Assembly: GCA_910585955.1 (NCBI GenBank)
Contig: CAJUGC010000019.1
Coordinates: 1-11,816, forward strand
Source of the DNA: an uncultured Christensenella sp.
GTDB taxonomy: Bacteria > Bacillota > Clostridia > Christensenellales > Pumilibacteraceae
Length of the DNA: 11,816 nucleotides
Direction: 5' to 3'
A program made the position numbers and the translations under genes. Below are positions 5,195 to 11,816 of the stretch, one piece after another. Below the pieces are notes generated by a model that did not search any database, was not told the origin of the DNA, and saw only the letters and a program-made list of their open reading frames with translations. How positions within the stretch are numbered: position 1 is the first letter of the stretch; every line of letters begins with the position of its first letter.

Positions 5195-7159
5195 ATGGAT
5201 AAATTCGAAGTAGTATCAAAATATAAGCCCACAGGCGACCAGCCGCAGGCTATAGACGCGCTCGTCGAGGGGATCGAGAACGGTCTCAAAGCGCAGGTCT
5301 TAAAGGGCGTAACGGGTAGCGGCAAGACGTTCACAATGGCGAACGTAATTGCGCGCGTCAACCGTCCGACGCTTGTCCTTGCGCACAACAAAACGCTCGC
5401 GGCTCAGCTCTGCAACGAGTTCCGCGAGTTTTTTCCGAATTCCCGCGTCGAGTTTTTCGTCTCGTATTACGACTACTACCAGCCCGAAGCCTATATCGCC
5501 TCGACCGACACCTATATAGAAAAGGACATGGCGATAAACGACGAGATAGACAAGCTCCGCAACTCCGCGACCTGTTCGCTCCACGAGCGGCGCGACACGA
5601 TAGTCGTCTCGTCCGTATCGTGCATTTACGGTCTCGGCGCGCCCGAAGAATTCTTCCGCCTCGGCGTGTCGCTTCGCCCGGGGCAGACCATGGATATGGG
5701 TGAGCTAATTCGCCGCCTCGTCGCCATAAACTACAAGCGCAGCGACATAGAGTTCGAGCGTACCAATTTCCGCGTAAAGGGCGACACCGTGGACGTGTTC
5801 GTCGCGTCGAGCTCGGAAACGGCGGTGCGCATATCGTTTTTCGGGGACGAAATAGACGACATCTGCGAGATAGACGCGCTGACGGGGCAGGTGAGAAACC
5901 GCTTAAAGCATACGGTGATCTTTCCCGCAAGCCACTATGTGTTCGAGCACGACAAGATGAAAGCCGCTCTTGCCGAAATCCAAAACGACCTCGACGAGCG
6001 CATAGCATATTTTAAAAACGCGGGCAAGTTCATAGAAGCTCAACGCATAGAACAGCGCGTCAACTACGATATGGAAATGTTGCGCGAAGTCGGCTACTGC
6101 TCGGGGATAGAGAATTACTCGCGCTATTTCGACGGCAGAATGCCCGGTATGCCGCCGTTTACTCTGCTTGACTACTTCCCGGACGACTTTCTTCTGTTCG
6201 TGGACGAGAGCCACATGACCCTTCCGCAGGTGCGCGCTATGTACGGCGGCGACCTCTCGCGTAAGACCGCGCTCGTCGACTACGGTTTTCGCCTTCCCGC
6301 GGCGTACGATAACCGCCCGCTTAACTTCGAGGAGTTCAAAGCCCGAGTCGGACAGACCGTGTTCGTATCGGCGACGCCCGCTCCGTACGAGCTTTCTCTT
6401 ACGGGCGGCAGGTTCGTCGAGCAGATAATCCGTCCGACGGGACTTATCGATCCCGAGATAGAGGTGCGCAAAATAGAAGGACAGATAGACGACCTTCTCG
6501 GCGAGATAAATAAGACGGTTGCGGACGGCGGCAGAATACTTGTAACGACGCTGACGAAAAAAATGGCGGAGAGTCTGACGACTTATCTCGGCGACAACGG
6601 CGTGAAAGTGCGGTATCTCCACTCCGATATCGACACCATGGAGCGCATAGACATCATAAACGGTCTGCGAGCCGGCGACTTCGATGTCGTCGTCGGCATA
6701 AACCTTCTTCGCGAGGGGCTTGATATTCCCGAAGTCAAGCTCGTCGCCATACTCGACGCAGACAAGGAAGGCTTTCTCAGAAGCGAGTCCTCGCTCATTC
6801 AGACGATAGGGCGTGCGGCGCGCAACGCCGAGAGCAAAGTAATAATGTACGCCGATACGATTACGGGCTCTATGCGTCGGGCGATAGACGAGACCGATCG
6901 CCGCCGCGAAAAGCAGCAGGCGTATAACCGCGAGCACGGAATTACTCCCAAAACTATCGTTAAACCCATAAAGAGTTCGCTCGAAATAACTACGAAAGCC
7001 GAGCGCAAACTCGACGTAAAGGACATTCCGCGCAGAATAGATATGCTCAAAGGTCTTATGAAAACAGCTTCCGCATCTCTCGATTTCGAAACCGCCATAC
7101 GCCTTAGGGACGAGATCGCGGAACTAAAGCAAATGCAAAAGCGCGTTACGCGGAAATAG
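5195..7159 (+). CDS. uvrB: UvrABC system protein B (excinuclease helicase subunit)
   Basis: A protein of 654 residues, full length for the family. In nucleotide excision repair it receives damaged DNA from UvrA, verifies the lesion and recruits UvrC. Walker A GVTGSGKT is at 38-45. The beta-hairpin that clamps one strand is at about 91-111 (YYDYYQPEAYIASTDTYIEKD region). The DEAD-like box DESH is at 337-340, VSATP at 391-395, and motif VI QTIGRAAR at 536-543. The C-terminal UVR domain, the UvrC contact, spans about 610-650. The start at 5195 gives the usual MDKFxxVSxxxPTGDQPQAI opening. The ribosome binding site is weak (AAGCGAG). It is co-transcribed with uvrA 32 bases downstream. Confidence 0.98.
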   Translation: MDKFEVVSKYKPTGDQPQAIDALVEGIENGLKAQVLKGVTGSGKTFTMANVIARVNRPTLVLAHNKTLAAQLCNEFREFFPNSRVEFFVSYYDYYQPEAYIASTDTYIEKDMAINDEIDKLRNSATCSLHERRDTIVVSSVSCIYGLGAPEEFFRLGVSLRPGQTMDMGELIRRLVAINYKRSDIEFERTNFRVKGDTVDVFVASSSETAVRISFFGDEIDDICEIDALTGQVRNRLKHTVIFPASHYVFEHDKMKAALAEIQNDLDERIAYFKNAGKFIEAQRIEQRVNYDMEMLREVGYCSGIENYSRYFDGRMPGMPPFTLLDYFPDDFLLFVDESHMTLPQVRAMYGGDLSRKTALVDYGFRLPAAYDNRPLNFEEFKARVGQTVFVSATPAPYELSLTGGRFVEQIIRPTGLIDPEIEVRKIEGQIDDLLGEINKTVADGGRILVTTLTKKMAESLTTYLGDNGVKVRYLHSDIDTMERIDIINGLRAGDFDVVVGINLLREGLDIPEVKLVAILDADKEGFLRSESSLIQTIGRAARNAESKVIMYADTITGSMRRAIDETDRRREKQQAYNREHGITPKTIVKPIKSSLEITTKAERKLDVKDIPRRIDMLKGLMKTASASLDFETAIRLRDEIAELKQMQKRVTRK

Positions 7160-7191
7160 AGAGAAGCATGATAAACAGGAGACTCCACTGA

Positions 7192-10002
7192 ATGAACGAA
7201 CTTATAATCAAAGGCGCAAAAGAGAACAATCTCAAGAATGTCGATTTGACTCTCCCTCGCGATAAACTCATAGTATTTACCGGACTTTCGGGCAGCGGAA
7301 AAACGTCGCTCGCCTTTGACACGATCTTTGCCGAGGGACAGCGCCGCTATGTGGAATCTCTCTCTTCGTATGCCCGTCTTTTCCTCGGACAGATGTCGAA
7401 GCCCGACGTCGAGAGCATAGAGGGACTTTCTCCGGCGATCTCCATAGACCAAAAGACGACGAGTCGCAATCCGCGCTCGACCGTCGGTACGGTGACGGAA
7501 GTGTACGACTATCTGCGTCTTTTGTACGCACGCGCAGGCATTGTGCATTGCCACAACTGCGGCAGGGAAATAGTCAAACAGTCCGTAGACGAAATAGTCG
7601 ATAAGATTATGGCATATCCCGAGGGGAGCAAAATTCTCCTCAATGCTCCCGTTGCGCGCGGCAAAAAAGGCGAATACTCGAAGTTGTTCGAATCGCTTAA
7701 AAAGAGCGGCTATGCGAGAGTAAAAGTCGACGGGCAAGTAAGAGGACTCGACGAGGAGATAAAACTCGACAAACAAATAAAGCACAACATTTCCGTCGTC
7801 GTCGATCGCCTCGTCGTAAAAGAGGGCATAACAAAACGCCTCACGGACAGCGTAGAAAACGCGCTGTCGCTTGCGGGCGGACTGCTCATAGTCGATTGCG
7901 ACGGTGAAGAAAGGCTGTTCAACACCGAGTATTCGTGTCCCGAATGCGGTATATCAATTATGGAAGTCGAGCCTCGACTGTTTTCGTTCAACTCGCCGTT
8001 CGGAGCCTGTCCGTCTTGTACGGGTCTCGGCTACAGGCAGGAGATAGATCCTGCTCTCATTTACGGCGACGGATCGAAGTCGCTTCGAGAGGGCGCGCTC
8101 ACCGTCACCGGGTGGAACTTCGACACGGCTGCGCACAGCGAGATGTATTTCAAGGCTCTTTCCAAGCGCTACGGCTTTTCCATGGACACGCCTTTTCGCG
8201 ATCTTCCCGAGAACATCAAGCACATTCTGTTGTACGGCAACGACGGCGAAAAGCTCAGCATGACCTACAACAGCGCCAATTACAGCAGCAACTTCAGCGC
8301 GGCTTTCGAGGGCGTAGTCACCAATCTCGAGCGCCGCTATCGCACGACGAACAGCGAGTGGGTCAAGAGCGACATCGAAAAGTTCATGCGCATTTCGCCC
8401 TGTCCCGACTGCGGCGGCAAACGTCTCAAAAAAGAAGCGCTCGCCGTGCGCGTAGGCGGACTCAACATATACGAGCTGTGCTCGAAGCCCATTTCCGAAG
8501 TAAAGAAATTTTTCGACGGACTTAAACTCGACACGAGTCGGTCCATAATAGCCGAGCCCATTCTTCGCGAGATAAACGCTCGGCTCAACTTCCTCGTCGA
8601 TGTGGGTCTCGATTATCTGACGCTCACGCGGAGCGCGGAAAGCCTTTCGGGCGGCGAGGCTCAGCGTATTCGCCTTGCGACGCAGATAGGTAGCGGACTT
8701 CAGGGCGTGCTGTATATTCTCGACGAGCCGAGTATCGGACTTCACCAGCGCGACAACGGCAGGCTCATAAATACTCTCGAGCACCTTCGCGATCTCGGCA
8801 ACACTTTGATTGTCGTTGAGCACGACGAGGATACAATGCGAAGAGCCGATTGCATAGTCGACGTGGGACCGGGGGCGGGCGTGCACGGCGGCGAAATAGT
8901 CGCGTGCGGCACGGTGGACGATCTTATCGCCGCGCCCCGCTCTATAACGGGCAAATATCTTTCGGGAGAAAAACGAATACCCGTGCCAAAGGAGCGAAGA
9001 AAGGGCGACGGCCGATTCATAGAGGTAATCGGAGCGACGCAGAACAATCTCAAAAATATCGACGCTCGCTTTCCTTGCGGAGCCATAACAGCCGTGACGG
9101 GGGTGTCGGGCAGCGGCAAATCGAGCCTTGTGAATCAGATATTATATCCGGCGATGTACAACGCCGTAAACGGAGCGAGGACGGATGTAGGCAAGTATAA
9201 AGAGCTTAGGGGAGCGGAGTATTTCGATAAGGTAATAGGTATAGATCAAAGTCCGATAGGACGGACGCCGCGTTCCAATCCCGCAACGTATACGGGCGTG
9301 TTCTCGCAGATTCGCGAGCTTTTCGCAAAAACGCCCGACGCTCTCGAACGCGGCTATAAGGCGGGACGCTTCTCGTTTAACGTCAAGGGCGGACGGTGCG
9401 AGCACTGTCAAGGCGACGGCATAATAAAGATTGAGATGAACTTCTTGCCCGACGTGTATGTTCCGTGCGAGGTTTGCGGAGGCAAACGCTATAACCGCGA
9501 GACTCTCGAGGTAAAATACAAGGGTAAAAGCATAAACGACGTGCTCGAAATGACTGTGGAGCAAGCGTGCGAATTTTTCGAGAACATTCCGTCCATATAC
9601 AATAAGATAAAGACTCTGAACGAAGTCGGTCTCGGATATATCAAGCTCGGGCAGCCCGCTACGACCCTTTCGGGCGGCGAGGCGCAGAGAGTCAAACTCG
9701 CGACGGAACTCTCGCGACGAGCTACGTCCAAGACGCTCTATATACTTGACGAACCGACGACGGGACTGCACATGGCGGACGTGGACAAACTCATAGTGAT
9801 TTTGCAGCGGCTTGCCGCAGGCGGCAACACTGTCGTCGTCATCGAGCACAATCTCGATGTGATCAAAATTGCCGACTATATAATAGACATCGGAAAAGAG
9901 GGCGGCGACCGCGGCGGCGAAATAATCGCCACCGGCACCCCCGAAGAGGTCGCTCAAAACGAAAACAGTTATACGGGAAAGTTCCTAAAAGAAATACTCT
10001 GA
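7192..10002 (+). CDS. uvrA: UvrABC system protein A (damage-recognition ATPase)
   Basis: A protein of 936 residues, the normal size. It finds helix distortions and loads UvrB. It has two ABC ATPase halves. Walker A motifs are GLSGSGKT (31-38) and GVSGSGKS (637-644), signature LSGGE at 485-489 and 826-830, and Walker B LDEP at 510-513 and 852-855. Zinc modules are visible as C249/C252 with C273/C276, and C736/C739 with C759/C762. An extra CHNC pair lies at 120-123 and CPDC at 404-407, both usual in UvrA. AGGAGA (7177-7182) precedes the ATG. All key residues are present. No terminator is seen immediately after the stop; the first strong one is at 10465. Confidence 0.98.
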   Translation: MNELIIKGAKENNLKNVDLTLPRDKLIVFTGLSGSGKTSLAFDTIFAEGQRRYVESLSSYARLFLGQMSKPDVESIEGLSPAISIDQKTTSRNPRSTVGTVTEVYDYLRLLYARAGIVHCHNCGREIVKQSVDEIVDKIMAYPEGSKILLNAPVARGKKGEYSKLFESLKKSGYARVKVDGQVRGLDEEIKLDKQIKHNISVVVDRLVVKEGITKRLTDSVENALSLAGGLLIVDCDGEERLFNTEYSCPECGISIMEVEPRLFSFNSPFGACPSCTGLGYRQEIDPALIYGDGSKSLREGALTVTGWNFDTAAHSEMYFKALSKRYGFSMDTPFRDLPENIKHILLYGNDGEKLSMTYNSANYSSNFSAAFEGVVTNLERRYRTTNSEWVKSDIEKFMRISPCPDCGGKRLKKEALAVRVGGLNIYELCSKPISEVKKFFDGLKLDTSRSIIAEPILREINARLNFLVDVGLDYLTLTRSAESLSGGEAQRIRLATQIGSGLQGVLYILDEPSIGLHQRDNGRLINTLEHLRDLGNTLIVVEHDEDTMRRADCIVDVGPGAGVHGGEIVACGTVDDLIAAPRSITGKYLSGEKRIPVPKERRKGDGRFIEVIGATQNNLKNIDARFPCGAITAVTGVSGSGKSSLVNQILYPAMYNAVNGARTDVGKYKELRGAEYFDKVIGIDQSPIGRTPRSNPATYTGVFSQIRELFAKTPDALERGYKAGRFSFNVKGGRCEHCQGDGIIKIEMNFLPDVYVPCEVCGGKRYNRETLEVKYKGKSINDVLEMTVEQACEFFENIPSIYNKIKTLNEVGLGYIKLGQPATTLSGGEAQRVKLATELSRRATSKTLYILDEPTTGLHMADVDKLIVILQRLAAGGNTVVVIEHNLDVIKIADYIIDIGKEGGDRGGEIIATGTPEEVAQNENSYTGKFLKEIL

Positions 10003-10232
10003 CGGCTTATAAGCGCACTCGCCAAGGCTCTTGTACTACGCTGCGCTTCGTGGCGTTCGTCGCTCCGCTCCTCGGCTGAAGGCGTTCGCTGCGCCATATA
10101 ATGGCTTGCTCGGCTGAGCGCAATACGGACTGCGTGCTCCTTGCCCTCGGTCGTGTACGATGTAGTACACTCCCGTCGAGACTCGTCGCCGGCTGTCCGT
10201 CTCGCTTGTATTTAATACGCCAGAAGTCTCGC
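10003..10232. repeat. Structured intergenic element after uvrA
   Basis: About 230 bases with no credible gene. The right part folds on either strand. CGAGACT (10177-10183) pairs with AGTCTCG (10225-10231), enclosing CCGGC (10189-10193) against GCCAG (10219-10223, one G-T), which encloses the hairpin GTATTTAATAC (10208-10218). Beside it, GTGTAC (10153-10158) pairs with GTACAC (10165-10170). The left part is rich in CGCTGCGCTTCG-like strings. The whole resembles dispersed intergenic elements of gut Clostridia; copy number cannot be judged from one window. Confidence 0.45.
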
Positions 10233-10242
10233 CCTATAAAAG

Positions 10243-10285
10243 GCTCCCCTTAGCAAGGGGAGCTGTCACCGAAGGTGACGGAGGG
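10243..10285. repeat. Double-hairpin intergenic repeat, unit A
   Basis: A first hairpin with arms GCTCCCCTT (10243-10251) and AAGGGGAGC (10255-10263) is followed by a second with arms GTCACC (10265-10270) and GGTGAC (10274-10279), then GGAGGGG. This two-hairpin-plus-tail pattern is, to my knowledge, a frequent dispersed repeat in gut Firmicutes. Unit B, 20 bases on, has the same plan. Confidence 0.6.
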
Positions 10286-10305
10286 GATTGCTCTCCTATA
10301 TAAAG

Positions 10306-10367
10306 CTTTCCCTTGACAGGGAAGGTGGCACGGCAAAAAGCGTAGCGACTGCCGTGACGGATGAGTA
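10306..10367. repeat. Double-hairpin intergenic repeat, unit B
   Basis: It has the same plan as unit A. TTCCCT (10308-10313) pairs with AGGGAA (10318-10323), then CACGGCA (10329-10335) pairs with TGCCGTG (10350-10356), followed by ACGGATGAG. The second loop carries a longer insert (AAAAGCGTAGCGAC) than in unit A. The units are related but not identical, so this is not a recent tandem duplication. Confidence 0.55.
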
Positions 10368-10427
10368 GACAACTATAAAAAAGATTGTAGTTCTGTTTCA
10401 ATGAATTTCCAAACCTAAAAAAGGGTT

Positions 10428-10446
10428 CTTAGGGCGAAGCCCTAAG
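10428..10446. repeat. Perfect short hairpin
   Basis: CTTAGGGC (10428-10435) and GCCCTAAG (10439-10446) form an eight-base-pair stem with a GAA loop. No T-run follows, so it is not a canonical terminator. Confidence 0.5.
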
Positions 10447-10464
10447 TAGTTGCGGGGTGGGATT

Positions 10465-10510
10465 CGAAAGGGCGGGACACAGTCTAAAGTGTCCTGCCCT
10501 TCGTCTTTTT
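10465..10510 (+). terminator. Strong intrinsic terminator upstream of gluQ
   Basis: CGAA-GGGCGGGACAC (10465-10480, one extra A) pairs with GTGTCCTGCCCTTCG (10489-10503), a stem of about 15 pairs with one G-T and one bulge. The sequence TCTTTTT follows (10504-10510). It is the first convincing rightward terminator after uvrA and probably ends read-through from the uvrBA operon. Confidence 0.7.
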
Positions 10511-10513
10511 GGG

Positions 10514-10607
10514 GCGCCTTTTCGAAAAAAGGCGCAGAGGTAAACAGCGCGATGCCGCATTTGCGCAAAAGAGATTCTTTTTCGCGCGCCTTTCCGAAAA
10601 AAGGCGC
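10514..10607. repeat. Two GCGCC/GGCGC hairpin repeats
   Basis: Copy 1 has arms GCGCCTTTT (10514-10522) and AAAAGGCGC (10527-10535). Copy 2 has arms GCGCCTTT (10586-10593) and AAAGGCGC (10600-10607). They are 72 bases apart and both are preceded by a T-rich stretch. A third, diverged copy overlaps the gluQ ribosome binding site. No gene is supported in this stretch; open frames through it reflect lack of stops. Confidence 0.55.
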
Positions 10608-10651
10608 AGTCCCATTTTCCGTGATTTTCAAAAAAGGCAAAATTTTTTCGC

Positions 10652-10672
10652 GTACCTTTTCTCAAAAGGTGC
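10652..10672 (+). promoter_or_regulatory. Hairpin enclosing the gluQ ribosome binding site
   Basis: GTACCTTTT (10652-10660) pairs with AAAAGGTGC (10664-10672) around loop CTC, nine pairs with one G-T. The 3' arm contains AAAAGGTG, the only Shine-Dalgarno-like string before the gluQ ATG (11 bases away). When folded, the ribosome binding site would be hidden. Confidence 0.5.
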
Positions 10673-10682
10673 AATAATTTAT

Positions 10683-11603
10683 ATGACACATATTCCCACA
10701 ACACTCATAGGACGATTCGCGCCGACCCCGAGCGGCAAGCTCCACATCGGCAACATCTTCGCCGCGCTCATGGCCTACCTTTCGGTAAAGTCGAAGGGCG
10801 GCAGATTTATCGTGCGCATAGAGGATCTCGATTCCGTGCGCTGTCCGAAGTCGAACGCCGACGAAATACTGTCCGATCTCCATACGCTCGGACTCGATTC
10901 GGACGTGGAAGTGTTGTATCAAAGCGAGCGCGCCGCCGTATACGAAAAGTACGCGAAGATTCTCGAGGACAAAAATCTCGTCTACCCGTGCTTTTGCTCG
11001 CGTGCCGAACTCCATGCCGCAACTGCGCCGCACGAGAGCGACGGCAATTATATTTACGACGGCAAGTGCCGCGCGCTTACGGACGTGGAAATAGAAGAAT
11101 TATCGAAAAAGCGATCGCCCTCTTTGCGCGTTCGCGTTCCCGATAAGGAGATAACTTTCGACGATATGATTCTCGGAAGCCATACGCAAAACCTCGCGCG
11201 CGAATGTGGCGATTTCATAATCCGCCGCTCGGACGGAGTCTATGCCTACCAGCTCGCAGTCGTTGTCGACGACGCGCTTTCCAACGTCACCGAAGTGGTG
11301 AGAGGAAGCGACCTTATTTCGAGCGCGCCCCGTCAAATTTGGCTGTACGAAACTCTCGGCTTTAAGCCGCCCGCTTTCGCGCACCTGCCGCTGCTTACGG
11401 CGGCGGACGGAAGACGTCTGAGTAAACGCGACGGCGACAGCCTTTCGTATTACTTAAAAAATTTTCCGCCCGAAAAGATAATAGGGATTCTCGCTCGCGC
11501 GGCGTCGCTTACCACCACGAGCGCACCTATAACTCCCGCTGAACTCGTTCCGCTTTTCGATCCCGACAAGATCCCCAAGACGGCTTGCGTTCTGCCCGAA
11601 TGA
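10683..11603 (+). CDS. gluQ: Glutamyl-Q tRNA(Asp) synthetase
   Basis: A protein of 306 residues, too short for a full GluRS (about 470-490) and lacking the anticodon-binding domain. It is the GluQRS/YadB type, which attaches glutamate to the queuosine base at position 34 of tRNA-Asp. The class I HIGH-like motif HIGN is at 21-24 after RFAPTPSGKL. RIEDLD is at 45-50. The zinc site C103-x-C105 ... Y125-x3-C129 is typical of GluQRS. The KMSKS counterpart is LSKRDG (246-251). The start at 10683 aligns with the family opening; the frame is open further upstream through hairpin repeats, which is rejected. It stands alone, separated from uvrA by about 680 bases. A truncated GltX is a less likely reading because the zinc pattern and C terminus are intact. 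Confidence 0.93.
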   Translation: MTHIPTTLIGRFAPTPSGKLHIGNIFAALMAYLSVKSKGGRFIVRIEDLDSVRCPKSNADEILSDLHTLGLDSDVEVLYQSERAAVYEKYAKILEDKNLVYPCFCSRAELHAATAPHESDGNYIYDGKCRALTDVEIEELSKKRSPSLRVRVPDKEITFDDMILGSHTQNLARECGDFIIRRSDGVYAYQLAVVVDDALSNVTEVVRGSDLISSAPRQIWLYETLGFKPPAFAHLPLLTAADGRRLSKRDGDSLSYYLKNFPPEKIIGILARAASLTTTSAPITPAELVPLFDPDKIPKTACVLPE

Positions 11604-11699
11604 AATTCGTAAATACTGAAATATATCGGGCTGATTTTCGACAGCATAAAACACATTATACAAAAAACGAAAAACTCGAAAAATTATATGCAAAAACGC
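11604..11699. other. AT-rich spacer after gluQ
   Basis: No gene or strong terminator is seen. There is a weak GCTG/CAGC pairing near 11631-11646 and A-rich runs. The A/T-rich tract just before the promoter at 11700 could serve as an upstream (UP-type) element. Confidence 0.3.
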
Positions 11700-11729
11700 T
11701 TGACAAAGTTCCATAATACATGATAAGAT
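11700..11729 (+). promoter_or_regulatory. Promoter at the right edge, driving out of the window
   Basis: TTGACA (11700-11705), 18 bases, then TAAGAT (11724-11729). The -35 is perfect and the -10 has four of six matches. A/T-rich DNA lies directly upstream. Confidence 0.55.
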
Positions 11730-11736
11730 AAACAAG

Positions 11737-11816
11737 CTGTCTGCGGAAAGGCGGACGGCGAGCACATTGACAAGTAAATAAAGATTTTAGACTTTAGAGA
11801 TAAGGAATAAAAGACG
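11737..11816 (+). ncRNA. Possible rRNA-operon leader (partial)
   Basis: Downstream of the promoter, CTGTCTGC (11737-11744) pairs with GCGGACGG (11751-11758) around GGAAAG. Then comes GCACATTGACAAGTAAATAA, which resembles the boxA-like string (GTTCTTTGAAAACTAAACAA) found before 16S and 23S genes in Bacillus. A long untranslated leader without an open frame fits an rrn operon starting just beyond the window. This is inference; no rRNA sequence is present. Confidence 0.35.

Noticed and set aside
5903..6937. Long open frame on the minus strand inside uvrB
   Set aside because: It is fully antisense to a clearly conserved gene, has no recognisable domain and is a side effect of GC-rich codon use.
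7954..8886. Long open frame on the minus strand inside uvrA
   Set aside because: It is antisense shadow of uvrA without family features or its own promoter or ribosome binding site.
10440..10682. T-box riboswitch before gluQ
   Set aside because: No T-box core sequence (GGTGGnACCGCG-like) or Stem I motifs are seen; the region is explained by a terminator and repeats.
10003..10682. CRISPR array
   Set aside because: The repeats are few, imperfect and hairpin-based with unequal spacing, and no cas gene is nearby.
10398..10704. Open frames through the region before gluQ on both strands
   Set aside because: They run through terminator and hairpin repeats; their peptides repeat the hairpin arms and resemble no protein.

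Overview
The window looks like chromosomal DNA of a mid-GC, probably spore-forming Firmicute of the Clostridia type. The evidence is TTGACA-17-TATAAT promoters, strong Shine-Dalgarno sites, a small GerQ-like coat protein behind a sigma-K-like promoter, and hairpin repeats of a style common in gut Clostridia genomes. TGA is used as a stop, which argues against Mollicutes. The taxonomic call is inference; there is no marker rRNA in the window.

Layout. At the left, on the minus strand, lie a tRNA-Arg(CCT) cut by the window edge and, just upstream of it, the broken remains of a second tRNA-Arg(CCT) that keeps its own consensus promoter and a hairpin terminator. Next comes a small GerQ-like gene (+), convergent with dinB (DNA polymerase IV, minus strand). 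The dinB promoter sits so close to the ATG that the mRNA should be leaderless. Divergent from dinB is a visibly AT-rich block (about 2.0-5.0 kb). It holds a secreted subtilisin-like protease with an unusual Cys/His-rich C-terminal module, a small lipoprotein, and a decayed relative of that lipoprotein. A hairpin closes the block.

From 5.1 to 10.0 kb lies a uvrB-uvrA operon (nucleotide excision repair) with a consensus promoter. Together with dinB this makes a DNA damage-tolerance and repair neighbourhood, interrupted by the protease block. After uvrA come about 680 bases without a gene, filled with structured repeats: a foldable element, two related double-hairpin units, a strong terminator, and three GCGCC/GGCGC-type hairpins. 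The last hairpin encloses the ribosome binding site of gluQ (glutamyl-Q tRNA-Asp synthetase). The right end holds a promoter, a hairpin and a boxA-like string that resemble the leader of an rRNA operon running off the window.

I do not see a clear-cut new defence or mobile system. The least explained items are the protease/lipoprotein block, the promoter-bearing tRNA half, the leaderless dinB and the structured intergenic array.
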